A stretch of 64,000 nt of DNA, from positions 186,001-250,000 of the forward strand of contig JANUBW010000007.1 of assembly GCA_024809215.1 (NCBI GenBank). Direction: 5' to 3'. The stretch comes from Niastella sp. OAS944 (lineage in GTDB: Bacteria; Bacteroidota; Bacteroidia; Chitinophagales; Chitinophagaceae). Below, piece by piece: positions 18,001-25,446 of the stretch. Each line of letters begins with the position of its first letter. Positions within the stretch are counted from its first letter, which is position 1. Position numbers and translations under genes: made by a program. The notes beneath the pieces are model-generated. The model was not told the origin of the DNA. It searched no databases and saw only the letters and a list, made by a program, of their open reading frames with translations.

Positions 18001-18567
18001 AGCCACATAATCAACGTACCCGTCTACCAGCCATTTGGGCAAATCGAGCAGGGCCTGGTTGGTCGCAAACTCCCCCAGGTCATCGCCAAACAGAATGTTA
18101 TCAACCAAAATGCGGGCAATACCCTGGCGGATCTGTTTACGCAACTTGGAATGGTCGCCATCGAAGTATATTACCATTTTGTTATTCACCAACTTGGTAA
18201 TACCGCCGGTGGTTTGCCAGTCGAGGCTCAAACCTATATTAGATTGTTGTAATTCGTCAAAATGATTATATATAACAATGTTGGCGCGGCGTTGCAGGCC
18301 ATACTCCACAAACTGCTCAAGGGCGGGCAATTCACTTTCAGCTATTTGCGCAACATAATTGGCAATGGTTTTACCATTTTCATAGAAATAAGTATTGAAA
18401 TTGGTAGTTTGGTAGTATTGCCATTTAAACTTACGGTACTGCACCCTGTTCTTTCCAAATTCCACAGTATTCACCTGGGCGAATAGTACGGATGGCAGCA
18501 ACAAGGCAAGTAATAAGGGAAAGGAATAAAATACTTTTGTCTTTGGCTGAATCTGTTGAAATTGCAT
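15043..18567 (-). CDS. Large envelope protein with TolB-like propeller and outer-membrane barrel
   Basis: The 1174-residue protein has a signal peptide (FPLLLALLLPSVLFAQ). Residues about 30-300 resemble a peptidase-MA-like domain (WLVDGYVDYVAEEWSPEYDNELKLALLSGD, without an obvious HExxH). Residues about 310-560 show PD40/TolB-type propeller repeats such as DIYIYDIEKDTYEQVTND and GIVFSSNRPDAT. A Lys/Glu/Gln-rich linker (KKDSTQTQPQPQQQP) follows, then a C-terminal region of about 400 residues with barrel-like strands. The C-terminus, HFAMGVDF, ends in Phe. The layout fits a surface protein that is an outer-membrane barrel with a periplasmic propeller. I know no proven function. It is divergent from the MBL gene, with 72 bases between start codons. 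Confidence 0.75.
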   Translation of the reverse strand: MQFQQIQPKTKVFYSFPLLLALLLPSVLFAQVNTVEFGKNRVQYRKFKWQYYQTTNFNTYFYENGKTIANYVAQIAESELPALEQFVEYGLQRRANIVIYNHFDELQQSNIGLSLDWQTTGGITKLVNNKMVIYFDGDHSKLRKQIRQGIARILVDNILFGDDLGEFATNQALLDLPKWLVDGYVDYVAEEWSPEYDNELKLALLSGDYKNFYALAYDKPLLAGHAFWYYLAEKYKKENVTYFLYLSRVYRNLNSASQRIAKKKFKELLKDFMLERSEMYEKDLRGRRDMPKGTATIVEEVTHNKDFIHFTPSPQLKSQNYAVVEFIKGQYRVALWENMTDKKVLLKTGVRANENEINPNYPLLAWDGKGTRLACIYWKEGKVNLFVYDMVAHFKRIKQEIPHFEQIQSMQFMLNSNTLLLSAVRNGQSDIYIYDIEKDTYEQVTNDAYADLDASFVAFPNKTGIVFSSNRPDATTKGGDTGVATKRYNIFLADNYNKSEFRQITQLTKMKYGNARFPMQYNTYHFTFVSDETGISNRFAGFFSTQRAGLDTVVLVGDQVLRNPDAAEIDSTLKAWGKTEPDSTFTFSVTKDSAYAFPITNYQSALLETKVAGYQGMVSEVRQQGNLKFLYKLKVDDATLRKRNLNPRPTEYRRKTIIAEQAASGAAIQFNTPAAQKKADSSANKVNDIFETGFEKEKKDSTQTQPQPQQQPVTNDVFAPVTAPKQEEEEGTLKKAKLFDYKLKFSVDNFSGGFNNDILVSRYQPYTGALPVVLQSGGAFNGMLKASIFDLFEDIRFTGAMRLPLIGGIGTGASIGNTGSSVFIPVNQSLFDGGGEWYARADYLKKRFDFSLIYYRRTDLGNVQGINNSAELFEGKSYTNLYQAVIKYPFDRVRSLRFSGGIRTDKVVVRGTNFDTATLKVPDINKQTFAVTRLEWVHDDAIQKATNIWNGLRYKIYMDLDAQISKPSEGNLKPGRFTYNFGFDGRYYYPIYRNFIWAGRAAGDFSWGSQKIVYYLGGVDGWMFPKYNQDPRPTDPSYAFQSLAVNMRGFAQNVANGNNAVVINSEFRLPVFATLFNKPINNAFLRNFQLLQFIDLGTAWNGTYSKLSRPQVVYGSEPAQILIKAGGIGPFVGGYGFGARSTLLGYFLRLDAGWEMNTFFKGKPMLHFAMGVDF

Positions 18568-18639
18568 AGCCTGTCTTTAAATGTTTTAAAGTTAAAACAA
18601 TCCATAATACCGCGAAAATCAATTATAATAGGTACGAGT

Positions 18640-19281
18640 ATGCTAACAGTTACATCTTTTACATTTAGCCCGGTTCAGGAGAATACGTATGTGGTGCATA
18701 ATGAGACGGGTGAATGCTGCATCATTGACCCCGGCTGCTATTTCGGCAATGAGCGCAATGAATTAAAAGAATTTATACAAACTTCCGGCCTAACGCCTAA
18801 ATATTTGTTAAATACCCATTGTCATTTAGACCACGTATTCGGCAACAAATTCGTTCATGATACCTGGAAATTAACCCTTCACCTGCATGAAAAAGAAAAA
18901 CCTGTTCTGGAATACGCACCCACCTTTAGTTTATCCTGGGGGCTCCCTTTCGATAATTACAAAGGCGACCTTATCTTTTTACGCGAAGGTGATACCCTAG
19001 CGTTGGGTAATGATGCATTCCAGGTGCTTTTTACACCAGGGCACTCCCCGGGTCATATTTGTTTTTATTGTCAGGCGCAGCAATTCGTTATTGGCGGCGA
19101 TGTATTGTTCCGCGAGAGCATTGGCCGTACCGACCTGCCCGGTGGCAATTTCGACACGTTAATTGCCAGCATTCGTAACCAGTTATTTGTATTGCCAAAT
19201 GAAACGGTAGTGCATCCCGGCCATGGCCCTCAAACTACCATTGGGTATGAAAAAATACATAACCCTTTCCTCAAAGGATAA
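18640..19281 (+). CDS. MBL-fold metallo-hydrolase, glyoxalase II-like
   Basis: The 213-residue product contains the metallo-beta-lactamase motif THCHLDH (THxHxDH with Cys at the variable site), then GHSPGHICFYC, GGDVLFRESIGRTDLPGG and the final HPGHGPQTTIG. These are the metal ligands of class II glyoxalase and related thioester hydrolases; the substrate is not defined. I chose ATG at 18640 (MLTVTSFTFSP) because the longer frame would run over the divergent gene's start. The protein is cytosolic and of normal length. The gap of 63 bases to the convergent flippase gene has no clear terminator. Confidence 0.9.
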   Translation: MLTVTSFTFSPVQENTYVVHNETGECCIIDPGCYFGNERNELKEFIQTSGLTPKYLLNTHCHLDHVFGNKFVHDTWKLTLHLHEKEKPVLEYAPTFSLSWGLPFDNYKGDLIFLREGDTLALGNDAFQVLFTPGHSPGHICFYCQAQQFVIGGDVLFRESIGRTDLPGGNFDTLIASIRNQLFVLPNETVVHPGHGPQTTIGYEKIHNPFLKG

Positions 19282-19344
19282 AAATGGGGCGTTAGCCCAA
19301 ATGGTATTAAAAGAGCATTAATGTTTGTGTATGGCCGAAACCCT

Positions 19345-20907
19345 TTATTGGGGTTTTAGGCCAGTATTGGGGGTTCTGTAAAGTAATTTTCCAATAAAGG
19401 GCAGGCGCTCAAATTCTTTCCTTTCTACTTTTACAAGAAGCAACGTAAACAAACCTATAAACAACAGCGAAGTGCCGTAATACACAAAGGGAAAATACGC
19501 AGCTTCATGATCCATTATTCGGGCAATTGCATACTCATGAAAAATATACATGCCTACACAAATGGCCAGGTAGGTGAGCAGTTTCTTTTTGGCGTAGGGT
19601 ATTGTATAATACTTCTGACCTAACACATAACTGATCACCATCATGAACGCATAACAAATAAAAGTGGCCCAGGCCGAGCCGGTATACCCAAAATGAGGAA
19701 TAAATACGATGTTTAAAACCAAGGTAATAATGGCGCCGGCAATGGTAATATAGGCCCCCGTCATATTACGGTTAGTAAGTTTGTACCAAACCGACAGGTT
19801 ATAATAAATACCAAGGAAAACACTGCCTAAAGCCAGTATGGGAACTATATGAATTCCTTCTGCGTATTCTTTGTATTTTGAAGCTATAAGCAACTGCCAG
19901 CCATTGAGGAAAAGGGATATTACCAGGAACATAAAGCAACAGGCAATTACAAAGAATTTCATTACCCGCGCATATACTTTTTGTGCGTCGTCGCTTTTTG
20001 ATTTATTAAAGAAAAAGGGTTCGGCTGCCAGTTTAAAGATCTGAATGAAGATGGTAATGAGTACTGCCAGTTTGTAGTTGGCGCCAAATATACCCAGGTC
20101 TTTTTTGGCCTTTAGTATCTCTGCAGCAGTATCCCCGGCAATCACCTTACGATATACCAGCCTGCTTAGCATTTCATTGATCATTCCCCCAAACCCAACA
20201 ATTATCAGCGGATAAGAATAAATGATCACTTCTTTCCACATTTGTTTATCAAATACAAAGCGAATAACACTGATCTCTTTATAAAGGAACAACAACGTTG
20301 CAATACTGGCCACCAGATTGGCTATAACAAAATAACCTACGTTGATATCCGGGTTATAAATAACTCCTAAAAAACTGGCTTCATGCCTGTCGTGCGCTCC
20401 TTTTGCAATGAACAGGAAGAATACCACCAGCAATATATTGATGAGGGCTGAGGCCAGGTTTACAAATGCATATTTACGGGGACGGTCCTCCAGTCTTAAT
20501 TTGGCGAAGGGAATTACCGCCAGGGTATCAAAGAAGGTTATCCATATCATGAGGGTAACAAAACCAGGTCGATCCTGCAATTCAACAAAATTGGTAATGG
20601 GGTCCTTGAATATAAATAGCAGAATAGTAAACAGAATTGTGCTTGCTACGATAGAAACATTCAGGGTATTGTATAGTACCGACTTATCTTTTGTTTGTGC
20701 AAAACGAAAGTAACTGGTTTCGAGCCCATAGGTAAATACAATGTTCAAAAAAGGAATTAATGCATAAACCTGGGTTAAGTCGCTGGTGCTTACTGCGTCA
20801 AAAAGGCGAAATCCCAACAGGGTAAGACCATAATTTAAAAAGCGGCTTACAATTTTGGGTACGCCATACCACATTGTTTGCCCCGCTAATTTTTTTATAC
20901 CGCTCAA
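19345..20907 (-). CDS. Oligosaccharide flippase / polysaccharide biosynthesis protein (Wzx-like)
   Basis: The 520-residue protein has about fourteen hydrophobic segments and the MATE/MOP-superfamily layout, starting MSGIKKLAGQTMWYGVPKIVSRFLNYGLTLL. The typical early charged pair and the LLISKYKEYAEG-like mid-region of polysaccharide exporters are present. Such proteins flip lipid-linked sugars across the inner membrane. It stands alone, without glycosyltransferases nearby, so the cargo (O-antigen, capsule or another glycan) cannot be named. Its start ATG at 20907 faces the secreted coiled-coil gene at 21167. Confidence 0.85.
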   Translation of the reverse strand: MSGIKKLAGQTMWYGVPKIVSRFLNYGLTLLGFRLFDAVSTSDLTQVYALIPFLNIVFTYGLETSYFRFAQTKDKSVLYNTLNVSIVASTILFTILLFIFKDPITNFVELQDRPGFVTLMIWITFFDTLAVIPFAKLRLEDRPRKYAFVNLASALINILLVVFFLFIAKGAHDRHEASFLGVIYNPDINVGYFVIANLVASIATLLFLYKEISVIRFVFDKQMWKEVIIYSYPLIIVGFGGMINEMLSRLVYRKVIAGDTAAEILKAKKDLGIFGANYKLAVLITIFIQIFKLAAEPFFFNKSKSDDAQKVYARVMKFFVIACCFMFLVISLFLNGWQLLIASKYKEYAEGIHIVPILALGSVFLGIYYNLSVWYKLTNRNMTGAYITIAGAIITLVLNIVFIPHFGYTGSAWATFICYAFMMVISYVLGQKYYTIPYAKKKLLTYLAICVGMYIFHEYAIARIMDHEAAYFPFVYYGTSLLFIGLFTLLLVKVERKEFERLPFIGKLLYRTPNTGLKPQ

Positions 20908-21166
20908 TGAAATTTATTTAATGTTCAAAATTAAGGGTTCAAGCCATAATACTTAACAGCGGTTGGCTGTTTATACCCCCATTAGGATATAAATAACAAT
21001 AAGAATATTTGCTAAAGTTACAGATTAATGAATGAAGCTATGTAATGTGTTGTATGTTAGTTCTTTATGCGGCGTCTTGCGCATGGCTTGGTGGATATGT
21101 TTTTGTATCGCTACTATTGTTATCTTTGTCGCCACATTGTATATTTAAGTTCAAAATCCGATCCCG

Positions 21167-21844
21167 ATGAAAGTATCTTTACCCTTAATGGTCATTGTGA
21201 CCGTTATCCTTCAAAGTACGTCTGTATTTTCCCAATCTGGCGAAACGACAGTCGATTATCAAAAAGGCGACAGAATAGCCGCTACCATCGAGTTACCTTA
21301 CTCAGCTTCTGTTGTAGAAGACGCAATCAAAATTTACATGGAGAAAAGAGGCGGTAAAAGCGATCATGTTAAAAGCTTTGACGTATATCGCAATACCCGC
21401 CTCGATGAAAACGATGCAGAGATCGTTGACGTTCATTATAAGGTAGATCGTAAGATCCAGAAAGAGCGCGAATCAACAGTGGTGTACCTGCTTCTTGGCC
21501 GTCCCGGTGAGAATATTGGTGCACGCACCATCGATGATCGTTTTAAAGTATCCGATTCAAAAGAGCTGTTGAATAGAATGGCTCCTTATATTGATGCGTA
21601 TAACCTCGATGTGCAGATCAAAAAACAGGAAGAAGTAGTTAAGAAATCTGAGAAGAGATTACTGAACCTGAAAGATGATCAATACGATCTTGAAAAGAAA
21701 TTGAGAGCATTGCAAGACAAGATCACACAAAACAAGAACGATCAACAAGTGCAAACAGAAGACCTCAACCGTCAAAAAGATGCACTCAATGTTATCCTGA
21801 ACAAAAAAGAAGTTAGCCAGGGCAGTAAACTAACCAAACAGTAA
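21167..21844 (+). CDS. Secreted coiled-coil protein, unknown function
   Basis: The 225-residue product has a cleavable signal peptide (MKVSLPLMVIVTVILQSTSVFSQ). An alpha/beta region follows to about residue 145 (AATIELPYSASVVEDAIKIYMEKRGGK ... VVYLLLGRPGENIGARTID). The C-terminal 75 residues are strongly coiled-coil, rich in Lys, Glu, Gln and Leu (EEVVKKSEKRLLNLKDDQYDLEKKL). It should be periplasmic. I do not recognise a named family. A TATCTTTG box at 21120 fits a promoter. The gene ends before a clear terminator at 21875. Confidence 0.8.
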   Translation: MKVSLPLMVIVTVILQSTSVFSQSGETTVDYQKGDRIAATIELPYSASVVEDAIKIYMEKRGGKSDHVKSFDVYRNTRLDENDAEIVDVHYKVDRKIQKERESTVVYLLLGRPGENIGARTIDDRFKVSDSKELLNRMAPYIDAYNLDVQIKKQEEVVKKSEKRLLNLKDDQYDLEKKLRALQDKITQNKNDQQVQTEDLNRQKDALNVILNKKEVSQGSKLTKQ

Positions 21845-21874
21845 GTTTAATCGTTAATCTGTTTATAGTTTTAC

Positions 21875-21905
21875 AACGCGGTACACGAAAGTGGCCGCGT
21901 TTGTT
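21875..21905 (+). terminator. Terminator of the secreted coiled-coil gene
   Basis: AACGCGG (21875-21881) pairs with CCGCGTT (21895-21901), followed by TGTTATTTC. The T tract is short and interrupted, so strength is uncertain. Confidence 0.6.
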
Positions 21906-21943
21906 ATTTCGTAATAAATGCGCAGTATTAAATTGAAATAAAA

Positions 21944-22155
21944 GGCGTCATTTTCAATTTAAAGCCATTTACATTGAAAATGATTCAATTTATATTAAAT
22001 GTAAATTCATTTACTTTGAAAATAATGAATGTTATTTTCAAAATAACCCCTTCTATATTGAAAATGATAGGTATTACTGTCAATGTAACGCCATTTACAT
22101 TGAAAATAATAGACGACTTTTTCAAAGTAACGCCTGTACATTGAAACTACAAAGC
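21944..22155. repeat. AT-rich run of about ten degenerate 21-bp units
   Basis: Between two convergent genes the sequence falls into about ten units of 20-23 bases, most exactly 21, with consensus near ATTTACATTGAAAATAATGCC. Some units carry the complementary core ATTTTCAA in place of TTGAAAAT, so neighbouring units can pair. Two units are identical over 17 bases (ATTTACATTGAAAATRA at 21967 and 22093). No reading frame runs through it. Confidence 0.75.
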
Positions 22156-22204
22156 GCATTTTAAGCTTTTGGCGATTCTCGTTGCCTTTTTGCCTCGTTG
22201 CCTT

Positions 22205-23248
22205 TTACTCAGGTTGTGCAAATCTTTTATCACTGATGAATGATGAATCGGTAAGCGTTTTCAGGAATTCGAGCAGATAGAATTTATCGAAGTTGGTAAG
22301 CGGTATCTTATTTTTTAGAAGGGGATCGAGGGTAGGGCCGTTTTGTATGCCGCTGCTATAATGATCGAGCACACTGGTGATAGAGGAAAAGCGCCCATCG
22401 TGCCCATAGGGTAATGTAATGGCCACATTGCGCAAACTTGGAACTTTGAATTTTAACGAGTCTTCTTTTTTGTTGGTGATGCGCATTCTGCCGTAATCAT
22501 TTATGAATGGATCAACCGGTATGCCATTGTTGCGAAAACTATTATCGGTGAATAACGGTTCGGTATGGCAGGTGGCGCATTTCGATTGAAACAAGGTGTA
22601 TCCGTTTTGTTCTGTTTGGGTAAATGCGGCCTTGCCTTGTTTTACCTTATCGTATTTTGAATTGGCCGATACCATGGAATTCACAAACTGGGTAATGGCA
22701 AATAACATTCGCTGGCTGTTGATGGTTTCATCGCCAAAGGCTGCAGTAAACATTCTTTGGTAAACCTCATCGGCTTTCAGTTTATTGATCACATTGGTAA
22801 TGTCTTCGGCCATTTCATTAGGCGCTGTAAGTGGCGCCAGGGGCTGCACCTCAATATTGTTGATGCCGCCATCCCAATGAAATTCCTTGTTCCAGGCCAT
22901 ATTGAACAGGCCGGGTGCATTGCGCAAAGTGAATTGGTTATTGAATCCATGGCTTAACGGATGATCGAAAGTTGCAAAGGCGGCAAATTGCTGATGGCAG
23001 GAGGCGCAGGGGAAATTACCGTCTTTCGACAGGCGGCCATCATAAAATAGTTTCCTGCCCAGTTCAAACCCTTGCTTTGTTAAGGGATTGCCGGTAAAGG
23101 AGTATTGCGGGGCTGGGAATCCTGCTGGTATTGGAAAATCGAGCAATTGCGGACCGCTGTTACCATCGCCTGATTTTTTACAGGCATTTACCAGCAGGCA
23201 TCCCAAAAAAAGCAATAAACAAATTCTTATAGTCCATCTTACAGCCAC
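22205..23248 (-). CDS. Di-heme cytochrome c peroxidase family lipoprotein (MauG/MbnH-like)
   Basis: The 347-residue protein has a lipoprotein signal with Cys23 (CLLVNAC). Two c-heme sites are visible, CASCH at 81-85 and CATCH at 224-228. The fold signature of bacterial di-heme peroxidases surrounds them (LGRKLFYDGRLS, FWDG-like FHWDGG, VPSLRNVAITLPYGHDG). Family members either reduce peroxide or, as in MauG and MbnH, oxidise a partner protein. It follows the MbnP-like gene by 23 bases on the same strand, which is the known MbnP-MbnH pairing. That makes an MbnH-like role, Trp oxidation in the partner, more likely than plain peroxidase. The location is periplasmic, membrane-anchored. Confidence 0.9.
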   Translation of the reverse strand: MAVRWTIRICLLLFLGCLLVNACKKSGDGNSGPQLLDFPIPAGFPAPQYSFTGNPLTKQGFELGRKLFYDGRLSKDGNFPCASCHQQFAAFATFDHPLSHGFNNQFTLRNAPGLFNMAWNKEFHWDGGINNIEVQPLAPLTAPNEMAEDITNVINKLKADEVYQRMFTAAFGDETINSQRMLFAITQFVNSMVSANSKYDKVKQGKAAFTQTEQNGYTLFQSKCATCHTEPLFTDNSFRNNGIPVDPFINDYGRMRITNKKEDSLKFKVPSLRNVAITLPYGHDGRFSSITSVLDHYSSGIQNGPTLDPLLKNKIPLTNFDKFYLLEFLKTLTDSSFISDKRFAQPE

Positions 23249-23271
23249 ATATCAATCATTAACTACAATTT

Positions 23272-24078
23272 CTATTGTATGTTCGAAACAGAATCAATTG
23301 TAAACATTTTCCAGTAATTCTCTGCAACCTGTTTTGCCAGTGTGCCCGGACTTGTAACTACCGGGTAGTCGGCAATTTTTATATCCCATGTATTATAGAA
23401 CCAGTCGTTGGCATCGCAGTTAACGAACATACGGCTTTCACCTCCTGGTTTCAGGTCCAGATTATTTTGAAAAGGGAATATGCATTCTACCTGTTTTACT
23501 ACATTGTCGGCACCTGCGAAACCGCCGATGTGATACTCAAATTTACCAGCTTGTGACGACTTTGGCGAAGTTCCTTCCAGCTTTGCCATAATGTAACCGG
23601 TATTCCAATTCCAAAACATACCATTGGCCGGGTCCAACGCATCGGTTTGGGCGCCACTTACATTTTTGGCGCTATCAACGCCAATGGTAAAGAAAAGGCG
23701 GTTATAAACATATGGTTGAACAGATAATTTTATTTCAGTTGAAGCAGAGTCGGCAAAATTAACCAGGTAGTATTTGTCCTGAGCAAGTTTGAACACATGA
23801 CCCGAATCGGTATTGCTCAATATAAAGTCATGCACATAAAATTTAAACGCTGTGGGCGTGTACTCTTCTTTAAAAGTATTCTTGGTAGGTTTTCCCAAAA
23901 CAAGCGGAACAGAATCGTATGTGGCAATAGGTAAGAATTTGATGATAAGGTTATAGTCTTTCTCGGGTACTTTGTCGAAATGTAATTCTTTTTGGCAGGA
24001 AATTACTACTGTTGTTAACAGCAATACAATGCATAGCTTGGGCAAATTTACACGGTGCAGTTGTTGAGTCAGTTTCAT
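23272..24078 (-). CDS. MbnP family lipoprotein (copper-binding partner of MbnH-like enzymes)
   Basis: The 268-residue product has a lipoprotein signal with Cys28 (LLLTTVVISC). The mature part shows the MbnP family pattern: FYVHDFILSNTD near the start, DALDPANGMFWNWNTGYIM in the middle, then GKFEYHIGGFAG and LFFTIGVDSAKN. The motif with two Trp before GY is a family hallmark. Studied MbnP proteins bind copper after the MbnH enzyme turns a Trp into kynurenine. The MbnH-like gene follows after 23 bases, so the two are probably one transcript and one functional pair in the periplasm. Which Trp would be modified is not clear here. Confidence 0.85.
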   Translation of the reverse strand: MKLTQQLHRVNLPKLCIVLLLTTVVISCQKELHFDKVPEKDYNLIIKFLPIATYDSVPLVLGKPTKNTFKEEYTPTAFKFYVHDFILSNTDSGHVFKLAQDKYYLVNFADSASTEIKLSVQPYVYNRLFFTIGVDSAKNVSGAQTDALDPANGMFWNWNTGYIMAKLEGTSPKSSQAGKFEYHIGGFAGADNVVKQVECIFPFQNNLDLKPGGESRMFVNCDANDWFYNTWDIKIADYPVVTSPGTLAKQVAENYWKMFTIDSVSNIQ

Positions 24079-24095
24079 AGCATTCGGTGTTACGC

Positions 24096-24503
24096 TTACA
24101 AATCGCCGGGACGGATCCTTCGCCGGTTTTGTTTGTGTTGTGATTGTTTCTGTTTTGTATCAAGCCGCTTTTCCTTAGATGCTTTAGAAGGTTTGGTGGC
24201 GATCCGTTTCTTTTCTTTTTTTAAAGCCTGTTCAAGTAACGTATTCATTTTTTTTACCACCTCTTCCTTGTTCTGCAACTGGCTGCGGTGAATCTGGCTC
24301 TTTACTTGCAAAAACCCTTCCGAATTTATTTTTGAAGCTAATTTCTTTTGAACAGTAGCTTTTTGCTCTTCATTTAATATCAATGAGTTAGATATGTGAA
24401 AATATCCTTCCACCATTGTCTCTACTTTATTAACGTTCTGACCGCCCTTACCACCACTGCGGGCGGTATTAAATTCTATTTCTTTTGAAACATCTATCTT
24501 CAT
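24096..24503 (-). CDS. arfB: Alternative ribosome-rescue factor ArfB (release-factor-like hydrolase)
   Basis: The 135-residue protein has the catalytic GGQ motif at residues 20-22 (SGGKGGQNVNKVE). It ends in a basic, disordered tail (KEKRLDTKQKQSQHKQNRR), which in ArfB/YaeJ enters the empty mRNA channel. It frees stalled ribosomes by hydrolysing peptidyl-tRNA. The size matches ArfB and not a full release factor, since no codon-recognition domain is present. The gene lies 18 bases upstream of the MbnP-type gene on the same strand, and is divergent from dtd with 31 bases between start codons. Start is ATG at 24503. Confidence 0.92.
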   Translation of the reverse strand: MKIDVSKEIEFNTARSGGKGGQNVNKVETMVEGYFHISNSLILNEEQKATVQKKLASKINSEGFLQVKSQIHRSQLQNKEEVVKKMNTLLEQALKKEKKRIATKPSKASKEKRLDTKQKQSQHKQNRRRIRPGDL

Positions 24504-24534
24504 TCTATAAAGATAAAACTAATTTATAGGTACT

Positions 24535-24987
24535 ATGCGGGCGGTAATACAACGAGTAACACAGGCAAATGTTGTTATCAATGATAGTATACGGTCGGCC
24601 ATTGCAAAGGGTTTGCTTGTTTTGGTCGGAATTGAAGATACAGATACAACGGAAGACATAATTTGGTTAAGCAGCAAGATCGTTAACCTGCGCATTTTTA
24701 ATGATGCAGATGGAGTAATGAACGAATCGGTTAAAGATCAGGGTGGCGAAATTCTTGTGGTAAGCCAGTTCACCCTGCATGCTTCTACAAAAAAAGGTAA
24801 TCGCCCATCGTATATAAAAGCATCAAAACCGCCAGTGGCTATTCCGTTATACGAACAGTTTGTGCAGCAATTGCAAACCGATTTGGGCAAACCGGTAGGT
24901 ACAGGCGAATTTGGCGCCGATATGAAAGTATCGCTGCTGAATGATGGGCCGGTAACGATAATTATTGATACGAAGAATAAAGAATAA
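24535..24987 (+). CDS. dtd: D-aminoacyl-tRNA deacylase
   Basis: The 150-residue protein begins MRAVIQRVTQANV and has both DTD signatures, SQFTLHA and NDGPVTIIID, the latter carrying the cross-subunit Pro of the active site. It removes D-amino acids, and glycine mischarged on tRNA-Ala, from tRNA in the cytosol. Length is typical. It is followed after 14 bases by the MazG-like gene and then, 115 bases on, by glyS, so three translation-quality or nucleotide-clean-up genes lie together. Confidence 0.95.
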   Translation: MRAVIQRVTQANVVINDSIRSAIAKGLLVLVGIEDTDTTEDIIWLSSKIVNLRIFNDADGVMNESVKDQGGEILVVSQFTLHASTKKGNRPSYIKASKPPVAIPLYEQFVQQLQTDLGKPVGTGEFGADMKVSLLNDGPVTIIIDTKNKE

Positions 24988-25001
24988 TCTTAATTTGAAA
25001 A

Positions 25002-25331
25002 ATGGAAATAAAAGAAGCTCAGCAACAGGTAGACCACTGGATAAAAACAGTAGGCGTTCGATATTTCAGCGAACTAACAAATATGGCTATTCTTACTGAG
25101 GAAGTAGGAGAGCTGGCACGAATAATGGCCCGCAAGTATGGCGATCAATCGTTTAAAGAAAGCGATAAAAATAAAGACCTGGCCGATGAAATGGCCGATG
25201 TATTATGGGTACTTATTTGCCTGGCCAACCAAACCGGGGTAGATTTAACCGAAGCCCTGGTGAAGAATTTTGAGAAGAAAAATATCAGGGATGCTAACCG
25301 GCATAAGGATAATGAGAAGTTGAAGGGGTGA
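25002..25331 (+). CDS. MazG-like nucleotide pyrophosphohydrolase
   Basis: The 109-residue protein matches single-domain MazG-type hydrolases: LTEEVGELARIMARKYG with the first Glu-rich metal site (EExxE) and DLADEMADVLWVLICLAN with the second (ExxD). Such enzymes split nucleoside triphosphates to monophosphates. The spectrum here is unknown. It follows dtd by 14 bases, likely in one operon. No unusual features; start is ATG at 25002. Confidence 0.88.
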   Translation: MEIKEAQQQVDHWIKTVGVRYFSELTNMAILTEEVGELARIMARKYGDQSFKESDKNKDLADEMADVLWVLICLANQTGVDLTEALVKNFEKKNIRDANRHKDNEKLKG

Positions 25332-25399
25332 GTTTTACACGGTGTTAACTTAATTTATTGAAAGGCAGATTGCCGGCAGGGAACTTCTAATTTTGACCC

Positions 25400-25431
25400 T
25401 TGTCATCTTGTTAACCTGTTAACTTATCACC
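25400..25431. repeat. Four-octad run upstream of glyS
   Basis: Four contiguous 8-base units of the type YTGTTAAC (TTGTCATC, TTGTTAAC, CTGTTAAC, TTATCACC) end exactly where the -7 box TATATTTG begins. No inverted partner arm is seen here. Confidence 0.75.
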
Positions 25432-25439
25432 TATATTTG
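25408..25439 (+). promoter_or_regulatory. Promoter of glyS, -33 element inside the octad run
   Basis: TTG at 25408-25410 (second octad), 21 bases, then TATATTTG at 25432-25439, matching TAnnTTTG. The glyS ATG lies 7 bases further on, so the mRNA would be nearly leaderless. Confidence 0.65.
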
Positions 25440-25446
25440 CAGCCTT

